Assembly: GCA_028280195.1 (NCBI GenBank)
Contig: JANQMH010000079.1
Location: forward strand, 1-50,451
Direction of reading: 5' to 3'
Origin: Exilibacterium sp.
Lineage (GTDB): Bacteria > Pseudomonadota > Gammaproteobacteria > Pseudomonadales > Cellvibrionaceae
Length of the DNA: 50,451 nt
Part shown: positions 26,120 through 38,600 of the stretch, piece after piece
Layout of the letters: each line of letters begins with the position of its first letter
How positions within the stretch are numbered: position 1 is the stretch's first letter
The notes under the pieces: model-generated
Databases searched by the model: none
The model's input: the letters and a program-made list of their open reading frames with translations, nothing else
Told to the model about the DNA's origin: nothing
Made by a program: the position numbers and the translations under genes

Positions 26120-29100
26120 GCGCTCGATCTGCTGTGCCAGTGCCTGTAACGACAGCTGTTGAAACAGTTGCTTGGGAGCCAGCATAAGGCCGTGCCTGCG
26201 CGCCCGCGCGACCACTTTCAGACTCAGAATCGAGTCGCCGCCCAGGGCAAAAAAGCTGTCGTGCCTGCCCACTCGCTCCACACCCAGCACCTCGGCCCAG
26301 ACCGCCGCCAGAATTTCCTCTACCCGCCCCTGCGGCGGCTGGTAGCTGTCTTGCGCCGGCGGCTGCGGATCGGGCAGTCCCCGGCGGTCCAGCTTGCCGT
26401 TGGCGGTCAATGGCCACGACTCGAGCTGCACGATGGCATCGGGCACCATGTAATCCGGCAGGGCCGCGGCCAGTTGCGCCCGCAACTGGTCCACGGCAAT
26501 TTTCTCCCCGGCTGCAGCTGCGACATAGCCATAGAGCTTTAGCTGTTGCCGGTCCCCCGCCCGGGCGATAACCTCTGCCTGGGCAATACCCGGTTGCCTG
26601 CGCAGGCTCTCGGCAATTTCCCGCAACTCGACCCGGTAACCGCGAATTTTCACTTGATCGTCGAGCCGGCCGAGAAATTCCAGGCTGCCATCGGCCAGCA
26701 CTTTGACGCGATCGCCACTGCGGTACAGGCGCTCGCCGCGGCCAAATGCGCTGGCGACGAAACGCTGTGCCGTGTCTGCGGCGCGGCCCCGGTAACCGCG
26801 GGCAACATTGGCGCCACCGAGATACAGTTCGCCCGCCACACCCAGCGGCACCGGGTTGAGCTCGGCGTCCAGCACATAAGCCGCACTGCCTGCCAGCGGC
26901 CTGCCAATCGGCACACTGGCGGCCGTGCCCAGCGCCTGACTGGCCGCCTGGGTGAGCACGCCGACAGTGGTCTCGGTCGGCCCGTAGTGGTTGACTACCC
27001 GGCAATCGGGCCGGAGCGCACCGATCCGCTGCAGCAATGGCCAGCGCGCGGCGTCACCGCCCAGGATCAGGCATGCCGCCGGCAGCACAGCGGCGGGATT
27101 GGCTGCGCTCAGTAAGCCCTGTAAATGGCCGGGTACAATCTTCAGCACATCGATGCGGTGCAGATCCATATACGCTGCAAACGCATCCGGATCAGCGCTT
27201 TGCGCGGGCGCCATCAAGTGCAGCGTGCGCCCGGAGCACAGCGCGCCAAACAGCACGGTCAGGCCCAGATCGGCTGCCACAGTGGATACCATCGCCATAT
27301 TGCGCGCGCCCTGGGGCAAGTCGAGGCGCTGCAGTATGGCCCGTACATAATTGCTCAAAGCCCCGTGAGTGACTGTCACGCCTTTGGGCCGCCCGGTCGA
27401 GCCGGAGGTGTAAATGACATAGGCGGCCTGAGCGGAATGTATCGGTATGGCGGGCAGCGCCTGCGGTGGCCGCGGGGGGACCGTTAACGCCAGCGGCAGC
27501 ACCGGGATACCGGGGTCCCAGCCCGGGTCGCCGGCACTCAGCAGCAGCGCCGCGCCGCTGTCGCGCAGTTGATAGGCCAGGCGTTGTGCAGGCAAATCGC
27601 CCAGCGGCACGTAGGCAGCGCCGGTTTTCAATACCGCCAGCACGGCGGCCACAAACTCACAGGAGCGCTCCGCGTAGATGGCGACCCGGGTTTCCGCCCC
27701 GACCTCGCGGGCCAGCAGTTGGGCGGCGAGAGCGTCGGCATGCCGGTCCATTTCCCGATACGTCACGGACCGGCTTTGCTGTTGTACGCATACCGCTTCA
27801 CGGTGCCGGTGCACACACCGCGCCCACATGTCGAGTACGCTGCCAGCAGGTTTACCCGGGCATGGCCGTGCTGTCGACACGGAAAAATCACCGGCGGGCA
27901 GCAACTCGCAGATGGGCCTGGCAGCGGCAGCTGCAACAGCGTCGGCCAGCAGGGTAAAAAGCTCCGCCATGCGCACAATGGTTGCGCGCTCAAAAATATC
28001 GCTCGCGTAAGTCAAACCGCAGGCGATTTGCCTCGCCTTCACGGTGAAATCCAGACTCAAGTCGAAGTGCACCAGCGGCGTACCGGTGTGGCAGGATTTT
28101 ATCGACAGGCCGCAAAAGTCGTGCAGTGTCTCGCCTTCCTCCTGCTCCGCACATTTAACCTGGAACAAGGGGTGCAGGCCGGGTTCGCGGGCACCGGCCA
28201 GCTCCGTTACCAGTAAATCGAAGGGACAATCGGCATGCCCCTGCGCTGCAAGCACGGTCTCGCGCACGGCCGCCAGCAATTCGATAAAACTCTGTCGCAG
28301 GCGCAGCCGGGTCCGCAGTACCAGTAAATTGGTGAGGTAGCCGATAAGCCCCTGGGTTTCCGGGCGCTGCCGGTTGACGACGGGACTGCCGACAGCAATG
28401 TCATCACTGCCACTAAAGCGTGCCAACACCACATTGAACAGGGTCAGCAGCGCCATAAACAGGGTGGCCTTGTTTTGTTCGGCAATATGGCGCAGGCGAG
28501 CGGCGCTGCCTTGTCCGATCTGAAAATGGTGCACCGCACCCAGCCCGTCGCGCACCGGCGGCCTCGGCCGCTCCAGCGGCAGTGGCAGCGCGGGAGGCAA
28601 ATCGCCAAGCCGGTCGCGCCAGTAACTCAGCTGCCGCGACAGCTCGCCCGACAGCATCCGATCACGTTGCCATAGGGCATAGTCGGAAAACTGAATCGGC
28701 AGCGGCGCCATATCGGGCTCACGCCGCAGGTACCTGGCCTGGTATAACTGGGAGATATCCCTGATCAGCACCGCTAGAGACCAGCCGTCCGCGACGATAT
28801 GATGCAGTACAATGGAAAACCAGTGGGTCTGCCCGTCCACACGCAGCAGCAGTGCCCGCCATGCGGGTTCGACATCGAGATCGAAGGGTTTGCCGGCATG
28901 GTCTGAGATACACTCGCGCGCCAGGCCGTCGCGTTCAGATGCGGGCAGCGCCGACAAATCTCTGCGCTGCAAATGCCCCGCCAAACCCGGCAGCACAATC
29001 TGCTCGGCGCCGCTGTCGGTTTTCATCCAAAACAAAGTACGCAGTACTTCGTGGCGCGCGGCCAGATCGTCAATGGCCTTGTCGAAAGCCGCACTGTCGA

Positions 29101-29344
29101 GAGCGCCGGTGATGACAATGGCGCCCGGCATATTGTATGCCGGGCTGCCGGGGTCCATTTTCCAAGTCAGCCACAGGCTCTGCTGGGCATAGGACAGGGG
29201 CAGCGGCTCTTGCCGGCCAAACGGCACAATCGGCAGGATGGACGCATCCAGGCCCTGTTCAGCCATACGCCTGAGCAACCCGGGGCGCTCGGAACCGGGC
29301 AGTGCGGCAATGCGCCTGGCGAGTTTATATTCAGCGATTTCCAT
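22055..29344 (-). CDS. Nonribosomal peptide synthetase, two modules plus thioesterase (C-A-T-C-A-T-TE)
   Basis: 2429 aa, last protein of the assembly line. Module 6 (about 1-1075): C domain with intact HHIVADG (about 183), A domain with core [11 protein letters not shown] (about 645) reading Asp-like, carrier GGDSILSL (about 1035). Module 7 (about 1080-2160): C domain with HHLIDDN (about 1263), A domain (about 1725) and carrier GGNSLLAL (about 2112). Thioesterase about 2170-2429 with catalytic Ser2245 in GWSLG and a late DTDHMN His. It should extend the peptide by two residues and release it by hydrolysis or cyclisation. The ATG follows the stop of the previous NRPS gene by 5 bp behind GGAG, so translation is coupled. 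Confidence 0.93.
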   Translation of the reverse strand: MEIAEYKLARRIAALPGSERPGLLRRMAEQGLDASILPIVPFGRQEPLPLSYAQQSLWLTWKMDPGSPAYNMPGAIVITGALDSAAFDKAIDDLAARHEVLRTLFWMKTDSGAEQIVLPGLAGHLQRRDLSALPASERDGLARECISDHAGKPFDLDVEPAWRALLLRVDGQTHWFSIVLHHIVADGWSLAVLIRDISQLYQARYLRREPDMAPLPIQFSDYALWQRDRMLSGELSRQLSYWRDRLGDLPPALPLPLERPRPPVRDGLGAVHHFQIGQGSAARLRHIAEQNKATLFMALLTLFNVVLARFSGSDDIAVGSPVVNRQRPETQGLIGYLTNLLVLRTRLRLRQSFIELLAAVRETVLAAQGHADCPFDLLVTELAGAREPGLHPLFQVKCAEQEEGETLHDFCGLSIKSCHTGTPLVHFDLSLDFTVKARQIACGLTYASDIFERATIVRMAELFTLLADAVAAAAARPICELLPAGDFSVSTARPCPGKPAGSVLDMWARCVHRHREAVCVQQQSRSVTYREMDRHADALAAQLLAREVGAETRVAIYAERSCEFVAAVLAVLKTGAAYVPLGDLPAQRLAYQLRDSGAALLLSAGDPGWDPGIPVLPLALTVPPRPPQALPAIPIHSAQAAYVIYTSGSTGRPKGVTVTHGALSNYVRAILQRLDLPQGARNMAMVSTVAADLGLTVLFGALCSGRTLHLMAPAQSADPDAFAAYMDLHRIDVLKIVPGHLQGLLSAANPAAVLPAACLILGGDAARWPLLQRIGALRPDCRVVNHYGPTETTVGVLTQAASQALGTAASVPIGRPLAGSAAYVLDAELNPVPLGVAGELYLGGANVARGYRGRAADTAQRFVASAFGRGERLYRSGDRVKVLADGSLEFLGRLDDQVKIRGYRVELREIAESLRRQPGIAQAEVIARAGDRQQLKLYGYVAAAAGEKIAVDQLRAQLAAALPDYMVPDAIVQLESWPLTANGKLDRRGLPDPQPPAQDSYQPPQGRVEEILAAVWAEVLGVERVGRHDSFFALGGDSILSLKVVARARRHGLMLAPKQLFQQLSLQALAQQIERSDDTGDVAVPPNRIPAGCQAIAPAMLTLIELQPQAIDSIEKAVPGGAANIQDIYPLAPLQEGILFHHVLQTRGDAYVTYRLLHFDGKQRIERFIADLNRVIARQDILRTAVLWESLPEPVQVVYRQARLSLQWLEPGPGANVEQWLIAQMHPDHHRIDVRRAPMLRAAAAYDHANRRWLLILLIHHLIDDNTTVKQIVGEIALLQQGRESELPAPIPFRNFIAQAKLGVSRRQHEDFFRRLLADVEGPTAPFNLLDVRGDGSQLAQAKRVVADDLSAEVRRLAQRAGVSAACVFHLAWALVVAGTTGKNDVVFGTVLFGRMQSGKDMQQATGMFINTLPIRLRPGQWDAETGLRQTHRLLTELLHHEHASLLLAQGCSGVPAGTPLFTSLLNYRYGAQVADAGSPVDWQGIKMLGGRERTNYPVAMSVDDLGDSFHLVAQVHHAVEAGRLCRYLDNALRQIVEAVNKRLPVRVSELDIIGRRERQRLQLFETNPRHYRDTRTVHSLFEARVELQPGATAVLFNEQKLSYRELNRRANRLAHYLIARGVTPETRVGIGVDRCPDLVVGLLGVLKAGGAYVPLDLDYPPERLAYMAADSGIELLLTQRRHRQYLSALEPGAMIELDTLDSRGLPDHNPQVALHGDNLIYVIYTSGSTGRPKGAANRHAALSSCMHWMQEAYGLTAGDTVLQKTPFGFDVSAWELFLPLMTGASLALARPGDHRDPARIIELIRQHRVTMINFVPAMLQAFLAQRGIEDNTGLRHILCGGEAMPAQTQRQALSRLPGASLHNLYGPTEAAIHVTRWTCRDDGRNQVPIGRPISGIQTYILDAHLHRVPQGVAGELYLGGVGLGRGYLNRPALTADRFVADPFDKAGARLYRTGDLVCWNEEGQLEYLGRIDHQVKIRGFRIELGEVEAQLLAQPEVKEAVVVAQQGPAGMRLVAYVALHAAAAAVNGAALPERLGESLPDNMIPSVIAVLESLPLNANGKVDRKALPAADRRAGENYETPQGELEQLLAQIWEAVLDVERVGRNDNFFELGGNSLLALKLLQRVHDGLGCTQLSLTQLINNSTFVSQVNAITQANTGDIDVVILSATGKGVPLYCFPGAVESSSAYRKLAAAMAGDRPVHAFVSHALTANRWHDYSIESLAAGYADYIIHSTEEKACALLGWSLGAELAFATARQLAGKIEVVFLGAVDAVERDLTLVERLSAAQNQQASGIMQAWLGRSKMGDKWQSIVSRMRPPLWNYFAHQLLSNSGELPLDGPAFDSVEYRRWAVIDAMRMVSEYAHRAGTVDAPLYVWQADPANRMPGTSVRDWRERGQIASESIVADTDHMNIMNSSEFIAALIKVLNEAG
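26120..29344 (-). other. NRPS module 6; A domain reads aspartate-type
   Basis: A-domain positions D,L,T,K,L,G,H,V,G ([28 protein letters not shown]) match the Asp code DLTKVGHIG at seven of nine places. The carrier has GGDSI, a form usual before E domains, but no E domain follows. Confidence 0.7.
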
Positions 29345-29349
29345 GGGGT

Positions 29350-32300
29350 TTACTCCACATCGGCAAGCAGCGCCTCCATTGCCTGCAGGTGCCCGGATCG
29401 AGAGCCGGACTGCATGCCGGCAAGGGACGGTGAGCCGGCCAGGTCGGCCAGGGTGGAAAGTTCAAACACATCGCGCAGCGGCAGGTTTAGGCCGCAGAGA
29501 CGCTGCAAGCCCGCCACCACCTGCATCGCCGCCAGGGAGTGCCCCCCCAATGCAAAGAAATTGTCCTGCCGCCCGACGCGTTCAACCCCCAGTACCTCCG
29601 CCCAGATTTGGGCCAGGGCCTCCTCCACCTCGCCCCGTGGCGCCTGGTAGTCTTCGTCGCTGCGCCCATCGACTGCGGGCAGCGCGGTGCGATCCACCTT
29701 GCCATTGGCATTGAGCGGCAGCGATTCCAGCACCGCGATCACATTCGGCAGCATATAGTCCGGCAGCGTCGCCCCGAGCCGCCGGCGCAGAGCGGCGCCG
29801 TCAATAACGGCGCCGGGACTGAGGACCACATAAGCCGCCAGGCCCATGCCGGCGGGCCCCTGCTGCGCCGCCGCCACAGCCTCCTTTACCTCCGGCTGCG
29901 CCAGCAATTGCGCTTCCACTTCACCCAGTTCGATCCTGAAGCCGCGAATCTTTATCTGGTAATCGATGCGGCCCAGGTACTGCAGTTGCCCCTCCCCGTT
30001 CCAGCACACCAAATCACCTGTGCGATACAGCCGCCCTCCGCGCCGATCGAAGGGGTCGGCCACAAATCGATCGGCCGTCAGCGCCGGCCGGTTCAGATAA
30101 CCGCGGGCCAGCCCCACGCCGCCCAGGTAAAGCTCCCCCGCCACACCTTGCGGCACAGCGTGCATTTCCATATCCAGAACATGGGCGCGGATGCCGGTGA
30201 TGGGCCGGCCGATCGGCAATTGCCGGCGCTCATCATCGACGCAGGTCCAGCGGGTGACATGGATGGTGGTCTCGGTTGGGCCGTAGAGATTCTGCAGGCT
30301 GGCGCCCGGCAGCCGCGACAGTGTGTCGCGCTGCAGCGCCGCTGGTACCGCCTCGCCGCCGCAGGCGATATAACGCAGCTGGGTCTGATCGCCGATACCC
30401 TCTTGGGCCAGCAGCGCCTGCAGCATGGCGGGCACGAAGCTGACGATGGTGACCTGGTGCCGGGCGATCAACGCCAGCAGCCGGGCCGGGTCGCGGTGAT
30501 CGCCCGGACCGGCAAGCGCCAGCCGGGCACCGGCGGTCAGCGGCAGCAACGACTCCCACACCGACACGTCGAAGCCGAACGGCGCCTTGTGCAATACGGT
30601 ATCGGCCGGCGTCAGGCAGTAGGCCTCCTGCATCCATTGCAGGCAGCTGGACAATGATGCATGCCGGTTGGCAGCGCCCTTGGGCCTGCCGGTGGAGCCG
30701 GAGGTATAGATGACATAGGCCAGATTGTCGCCGTGCAGCGCCACCTGCGGGTTGTGGCCGGGCAATCCACTGCTGTCGAGGGTGTCCAGTTCGATCACCG
30801 CTGCCGCGGCAAAAGCCGGTAAATGTTTGCGCAGGTGGCTTTGCATCAGCAGCAGCTCAATGCCGCTGTCCTCGGCGATATAGGCCAGCCGATCCTGCGG
30901 GTACGCCGGATCGAGCGGCACATAGGCGCCACCCGCCTTGAGTGTGCCCAGCAGCGCCACGGCCATATCCAGATGACGCTCCATCCCGATACCCACCCGG
31001 GTCTCGGGTTTCACCCCCCGGGCGATCAGATAATGGGCCAGCCGGTTGGCGCGGCAATTCAGTTCGGCATAACTCAGTTGCAACTCGCCAGAGACTACCG
31101 CCGTGGCGTCGGGCCGCTGCAGCGCACGGCGCTCGAACAGCCGGTGCACCGGCGCCAGATCCGCATGACATGCCGCATTGACGCCCCATGCCAGTATCTC
31201 AGCGCGCTCATCGTCAGCGAGCAAATCGATTTCGTGTAGCAACTGATCGGGCTGCTCTGTCAGTGCAGCAACCACACAGGCGACGGCTTTGTGCATCATT
31301 GCGCAAATCCGCCGCGCACCGACGCGTTGATCCACTTGTGCGACCAGTTCGAAACCCGATCCGCTATCGTTGACAGACATCCCGAACGGATAGTTGCTGC
31401 GCACCCTGCCGCCGAGCCTCTCCATGCCCTCGAACACGCCCGCGATCCGCTCGACATCGAGTTGCCGGGTGTGGCGGTAGTTCAACAGCGAGGAAAACAA
31501 CGGCGTGTCTCCGGGTAGAGCACTGCAGCGCAGCGCCAGTGCGAGCCGCGCGTGCTCGTGGTGAACCAGGTCGATCAAGCCCTGATGGGCCTGCCGCAGG
31601 CACTGCTCCACACTGCGCGCCGCCAGGCGGATGCGCAGCGGCAGGGTGTTGATAAACAGACCCAGCGCGCGCTCGGCGCCGTCGCTGTGGTGCGAGCGTC
31701 CGAATAACACCGTGCCGAATACCACGTCATCCCTGCCCGATGTTCGCGCCACTACCAGCGCCCAGGCCAGGTGGAACAGGGCCGCGGCACCGACGCCGTA
31801 GCGCTGCGCCTGATGGCGCAACTGCCGGGCCAGGTCCGCTGCCAGCGCCAGCCGGGCCTCATCGATGCCACTGCCGTCGCCGCGCACATCCCGCAGATTG
31901 AACGGTGCCGCCAGCTCTGTGACATCGCCCAGCATGGCTGTGAAAAAAGCTTCGTGCTCGGCATCGCTGACCCCAAGTCGGGCGCGCGCGACGAAATTGC
32001 GAAAAGGTATCGGCTCGGGCAGTTGATCGCGGCGATTCTCATGCAGCAGCGCAATCTCGCGCACCAGGTGCTGCAGGGTCGTGTTATCGTCGATCATATG
32101 ATGGCTGAGCAGATGCAATAGCCAGCGCCCGTTGTCGCAGGCGGCAAGCGCCCGCAACATCGGCGCGCGGCAAATATCGATGCGATAGCGGGCAGGGTCG
32201 GCACGACGCGCCAGCTGCCCGCTGACATCAGCCGCCGTCACCTCTAGCCACTGCAGCGGCAGGTCGACCTGCCGCTGCACCACCTGCACCGGCTCTCTGA

Positions 32301-32629
32301 GGTTCTCCCATAGCACCGCCGTGCGCAGAATGTCGTGGCGGGCTATCACCTGTTCGAGGCCGGAGATAAAACCCTCGAGCCGCGCCCTGCTGTCGAAGCT
32401 CAAGGTGTGAGAGGTGATATAGGCATCCCCCTCGGTCTGTATCAGGTGGTGAAACAGTATCCCCTCCTGCAGCGGCGCCAGTGGATAGATGTCCTGGATA
32501 TTCTCCGCACCGCCCGGCACCGCAGCTTCGATATGCCGGATCTCTGCGGCCGTAAGATCGATCAAGGTCACCATCTCGGGCTGAATCGCCTTGCAGCCAG
32601 GCGGGATGTCGTTGGCCGGCACCGCCACC
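29350..32629 (-). other. NRPS module 5; A domain code DVW-S-AG-L-IH
   Basis: C domain with an exact HHLIQTEGD (dual C/E motif HH(I/L)xxxxGD) and active-site HHMIDDN. A-domain positions read D,V,W,S,A,G,L,I,H, not a code I can assign with certainty; closely related to module 7 and probably loading the same class of residue (hydroxyornithine derivative inferred). The C-terminal about 45 residues after the carrier site may dock to the next protein. Confidence 0.6.
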
Positions 32630-35600
32630 TCGGCGCGCCCGCCTCGCGGCGCCAGTGCGCGCGCCAGCGCCGCCAGTTCAGGGCACTGCAGCAAGGTGCG
32701 GACCGATGTCGACCAGCCGCGACGGCGGATGCGCTGCAACACCTGCAGCGCCAGCAGCGAGTGCCCGCCCAGTTCGAAGAAGTTGTCATGGCGGCCCACG
32801 CGTTGCAGCTGCAATACCTCGGACCAGATTTGTGCGAGCGCCTTTTCCACCTCGCCGCGGGGCGGCTGATAGGTTTTCTGGCCGGCAAATGCCGGCGCCG
32901 GCAACGCCTTGCGATTCACTTTGCCGTTCGGGGTCAGCGGCAGGTCCTGCAATTCGACAATGGCGCTTGGCACCATATAGTCCGGCAGGCAGTTCGCCAG
33001 CCGTTCACGCAACACCGAACCCCGGACAGTGTGCCCCGCCCGCGCTGCGACATAGCCCACCAGCGCGCTGCCGCCGGCTGCCGGCTGCAGCGCCACCACC
33101 GCCGCTTTCACCTCCGGCTGGGCCAGCAACTGCGCTTCGACTTCACCCGGCTCGAGCCTGAAGCCCCGGATTTTCACCTGCTGATCGATGCGCCCCAGGT
33201 ACTCCAGTTGCCCGTCCGCACGCCAGCGCGCCAGGTCGCCGGTGCGATACAGGCGGCCCCCCTGCCTATCGCCGGGATCGGCGACAAAACGCTCGGCGGT
33301 CAGGGAGCGGCGGTTGAGATAGCCCCGCGCCAGACCGGCGCCGCACACACAGAGTTCTCCGGCACTGCCAATGGGGGCCGGATTCAGGGCGCTGTCCAGT
33401 ACCCGCAGCCCCAAATCGGGGATGGCCACACCCACGGGGCTGCAGCGGTGGCGCAAATCCGTTGCGCCAATGGGCCGGTAAGTGACGTGGACGGTCGTCT
33501 CGGTAATACCGTACATATTGATCAGCCGCGGCCGCTGATCGCCCCAGCGTGCAATCCAGGGGCGCAGCCGTTCGGGCTGCAGCGCCTCGCCGCCGAAGAT
33601 CACCAGCCGCAGCGCCAGCGGCTGCGCATAGGTTTTTTCCAGCTGCAGCAGCTGCTCGAAGGCCGACGGTGTCTGGTTCAATACGGTAATCCGCTGATCG
33701 CGCAGCAACTGCAACAGATCTTCCGCCGAGCGGCTGATCCAGAACGGCACAATGACCAGCCTGCCGCCGGAGCACAGCGCACCGAACAGCTCCCACACGG
33801 AAAAGTCGAAGGCATAGGAATGAAACAGCGTCCAGACATCGTCGGCGTTAAAGCCGAACCACTGCTCTGTGGCACAAAACAGGCGACTGGCGTTGTGATG
33901 ACACAGCAGCGCGCCTTTGGGCTTGCCGCTGGAGCCGGAGGTGTAAATCACATAGGCCAGATTGCCGCCGTGCACAGCTACCGAGGGGTTGTGTGCAGGC
34001 CGCCGCTGCAGGTCCAGGGTATCCAGTTCGAGCACATTCAAGCCGGCGGCGGGAACGCGGTTTCGCACTGCGCTCTGCGTCAGCAACAGCGCCACGCCGC
34101 TGTCCTCGATGAGGTAGCTCAGGCGCTCGGCCGGATACTGCGGGTCCAGCGGTACATAGGCGCCGCCCGCCTTGAGGATCGCCAGCAGGCCCACCACCAT
34201 ATGCAGCGAGCGCTCTACCGCAATGCCCACCCTGGTCTCGGGTCTGACACCCAGCGCTATCAGGTGGTGGGCCAGCCGGTTGGCGCGGCGGTTTAAGGCC
34301 GCGTAACTGAGCTGCTCGTCACCACAGCACACCGCCACCCTGTCGGGCTGCTGCAGCGCCCGCTGCTGGAACCGACAGTGCAGCGGCTGCGACTCGGGAT
34401 AGTGTTGCCGTATCGCCCCCCACTGCTGCAGTTGTCGCTGTTCTGACCGGCTCAAGCCGTGGATATCGGCCAGCCGGCCATCGGCATTCTGCACCAGGGC
34501 CAGCAGCAATCGCCGCAACTGCGCCGCCTGCCGCTCGACCTGGGTGTTGTCAAAATACCGGCCTTGATAGGCAAACTCGATACTGAGCGCGCTGCCCTGT
34601 GTCACCACCAGGGTCAAGGGATAGTTTGTCTGTTCGTAGCGGCGGCTTTTTCCAACCTCGAGTTCGAGTCCCGCAGACTGCCGCAGGGCTTTGTCCACCG
34701 GGTAGTTCTCGAACACGATAATGCTGTCGAACAGCGCCTGCCCGGCGCTGCCGGCCCAGCTCTGTATATCGAACAGCGGCGTATGTTCGTGTTCCCGGGA
34801 AGCGAGATTCTGCGCCTGCAGATCGCGCAGCCACGCGCCCACGGACAACTGTGGAGACGGCTCGGCCAGCACCGGCAGGGTATTGATAAACAGTCCCAGC
34901 AAAGATTCGGCGCCGTCGAGCTCCGGCGGGCGGCTGGCGGTGGTGGCGCCGAAACTCACCACCCTCAGCCCGGTATGGCTTCTCAGCAGCAGGGCCCAGG
35001 CGGCCTGCACTAGGGTATTCAGGGTCACTCGCTGGCTGCGGGCGAAGGCCGCCAGTTGTGCCGTCTGCCCGGCACTCAAGGCACAGTCGTGGTACAGGTA
35101 CCCGGATTGGTCGGCCTCGGGATCGGCGGCGGCGAGCCGCGTCGGTTGCTCCAGGTCCCGCAGCAGGTTTCGCCAGTAGGTCTCTGAGGCCTGCAGATCC
35201 CGGCCCTGCAACCAGCGGATGTAATCCCGGTAGCGGCCCTGCAGGTGCGGCAGGTTCTGCCCCGCATAGTGGGCCAGGACTTCCGCGATCAGTCGCGAGG
35301 TGCTCCAGCCGTCGAGCAGCAGATGGTGGCGCGTCCAGATCAGGTGGAAGCCGGCAGCGGCTACCCGCACCAGCAGCAATCGCATCAGCGGCGGCACCGC
35401 CAGCTCGAATCCCCTGCGCAATTCCCGCCGGGCCAGGTCGTCCAGCGCAGTTTCCAGGTCCTGTCGCCCGCGCCAATCCTCCTCGGCGAAAGGCAGTGCA
35501 ACCGATCTCGCCACCCACTGCAGTGGCTGCTCGGTGTGGATAAATCCGGTCCTCAAGGTATCGTGCCGATTGAACACCGCCTGCCACGACGCTTTGAAGC

Positions 35601-38600
35601 GCTGCGGGTCCAGACCGCCGAGATCGATGCGCAGCTGGTTGACATAGGCGCTACTGTGCGGATCGCCGACACTGTGAAACAGCATGCCGGACTGCATGGG
35701 CGAGAGCGCGTAGAGATCGAGCAGGTTATCCCAGGGCAGCGGCAGGCGATCGAGCTGGTCCTGAGTGACATGGGCGAGCGGGAAGTCCGAAGGGGTAACA
35801 CCCGTAACAGCGCCGCTGCAGTGCTCGATCAGCGCCCGCAGCTCATCGCCAAAGCATTCCGACAAGTGCTGAATGGTCGCCCGCTGGTGTATCTCGGTGC
35901 TGTATGTCCAGCTGACCTTGAGTTCGCCGCGGTGAACGGCGGCACTGATATCCAGCCAGGTGCGCCGCGCGCTGGCCGGTGACCGCTGTACGCCGGTGCT
36001 TTCCCGGGCCGGATACCACAGCGAAGCGGCGCCGAAGCTCTGGTCAAACTGCCCCAGGTAATTGAAAGTTACCTGCGGATAGTCCGCCTGCGCCAGTTGC
36101 CCGCCCGCCGGCGTCAGGTAGCGCAGGATGCCGTAACCGATGCCGTTGTCGGGAACAGCCCGCAGTTGCTCTTTGACCGCTTTGATACTGCTATCGAGGT
36201 CTGCGCCCGGCGTCAGCCGCACCGGAAACAGGCTGGTAAACCAGCCCGCCGTGCGCGACAGGTCGATTCCCGCCTGCAACTCTTCACGGCCGTGGCCTTC
36301 CAGTTCGACCCGCACGCTGCGGTGCCCGCTCCAGCTGCACAGCGTGCGCGCCAGCGCCGTCAGCAGCAGATCCTTGCTGCGGGCGCGATAGGCCTGCGGC
36401 GCCACCGTCAACAGTTGCTCGGTCAGCGCCTCGTCGAGCGACCAGTCGACGCTACTGGCATCGCCGGCGCAGTTACTGCCCTCGCTGCGCCCCGGCAGGT
36501 CCGGCTCACGCTGCTCCAGCACCGCCTGCCAGTAAGGCAGTTGTGCGGTGAACCTGCCGCTTTCGGCACAGCGCGACAGCGCCTGCGACCACTGCTGCAG
36601 TGAGGTCACCGGCGGCGGCAGTGCCGGCGGCTGGTTCTGCAGCAGCCGGCGGTAGGCGCTCTGCAGATCCTCAAGCAGGATGCGCCAGGAAACCGCGTCC
36701 ACCACTAGGTGATGAGCCAGCAGCAATAAGCGGCCGGGCTTTCCCTGGCCCAGATCGAACCAGATAAATTTGCACGGGCGCGTCAGGGACAGGCTGCGCT
36801 GCGCCTCATCGGCAGCCGCGCTAATGGCCGCCGGTGCCCGCTGTTCGGCACTGAGGTCAATGTGTTCAAACGGCACTGTCGCATCCGCCGCGGCGACCGA
36901 CTGCTGCCAGACCCCGTTCTGCTCGCTGAAACACAAACGCAGGGCCTGGTGGTGGGCGACGACGGCCTCTACGGCCTGGCGCAGGTAAAGCAGGTCGGGA
37001 GTTTCGGCCGGCGTCAGCAGCAGCGACTGGTTCCAGTGCTGGGGCTCGGCGAAGTTCTGCGCGAAAAACCACCGCTGGATCGGCGTCAGCGCAAACGGTT
37101 CGGCACCCGCCTGCTCACCGGCGCCGCCAGGTCGATGCGGCAGTGCCGCTGCCTCGCGCTGCGGCAGCTGCGCCGCAATCGCGGCAAGGGTCTGCAGCTC
37201 CATCAACTGTTTGGGCAAAATCTTCAACCCCTGTTTGCGGCTTCTCGCCACAATCTGCAGGGTGAGAATCGAGTCTCCGCCCAGGGCAAAGAAATTGTCG
37301 TGGCGCCCTACCCGCTGCACGCCCAATACCTCTGACCAAACTGCAGCCAGCGTTTCTTCCACCACTCCCTCAGGGGGCTGATAGTCGCGGCTCGCAGCGG
37401 TCTGCAGATCGGGCAGCGCTTTGCGGTCGAGTTTGCCGTTGGCGGTTCGCGGCAACTCGTCGAGCACTGCGACAGCGTCCGGCAGCATATAGTCGGGCAG
37501 CACTGCGGCCAGGGCCTGGCGCAGCGCCTCCGTATCCAGGCCCGCCCCCGCCGCTGCCGCCACATAGCCATAGAGTCTTGTCTCGCCGGCCGGCGTCTCG
37601 CGGGCGACGACCGCAGCCTCGGCCACGCCGGGCTGATGCTGCAATAGCCGCGCGACTTCCCGCGGCTCCACCCGATAGCCCCGCAGCTTGATCTGCTCAT
37701 CTGCGCGGCCGAGAAATACGATACTGCCATCGGCGAGTATTTTCCCCCGGTCACCGCTGCGGTAAAGCCGTTGCGCGCGGTCAAACGGGTTGGCAATCAG
37801 GCGTTCGGCAGTCTGCGCGGGATGGCTCTGGTAACAGCGCGCCAGTTGCACCCCGCCGAGGTAGAGTTCACCGCACACACCCGCCGGCACCAGATTGAGA
37901 TCGGTATCCAATACATAGGCCGCTGTGTTGGCCAGCGGTGTGCCGATGGGCAGGGTGGCTGCCGAGCGCTGCGCCTGTTCGGCGTATTGTGTCAAGACCC
38001 CCACCGTCGCCTCGGTGGGGCCATAGTGATTGAGTACCCGGCAACTCGGCTTGAGGCCGTTGATACGTTCCAGCAGCGCCCAGTCAGTGGTTTCGCCGCC
38101 CAGTATCAGGCGCGCGGACGGTATCACATCTGCAGGCTTCATCGCCTGCAGCAGGGCCTGTAGATGACCCGGCACGATTTTCAAAACAGCGATGCGCTGC
38201 CGCCGCATATAGGCGGCAAACGCATCGGCATCGACGGTCAGTTCGGCGGGGATCAGATGCAGCGTGCGGCCGCAGCACAGCGCGCCGAACAACACGCTGT
38301 GCCCCAGGTCTGCCGCCACTGTCGAGACCATGGCCAGATGGCGGGCAGCGGCGGGCAAGGCCAGTCGCTGCAGCAGCGCCCGCGTGTAGTTGGCCAGGGC
38401 CGCGTGCCCGATCACCACGCCCTTGGGCCGCCCGGTCGACCCCGAAGTGTAAATGACATAGGCGGCCTGATCGGGATGAATGGCGACGGCCGGCGACGGC
38501 GATGCCGGTGCATAGGCCTCGGGATTGAGCGAAAGCACGGGCAGGCCGGGATTCCAGTGCGGCTTTTCGTTGCTCAGCAACAGCGCGGCGCCGCTGTCCC

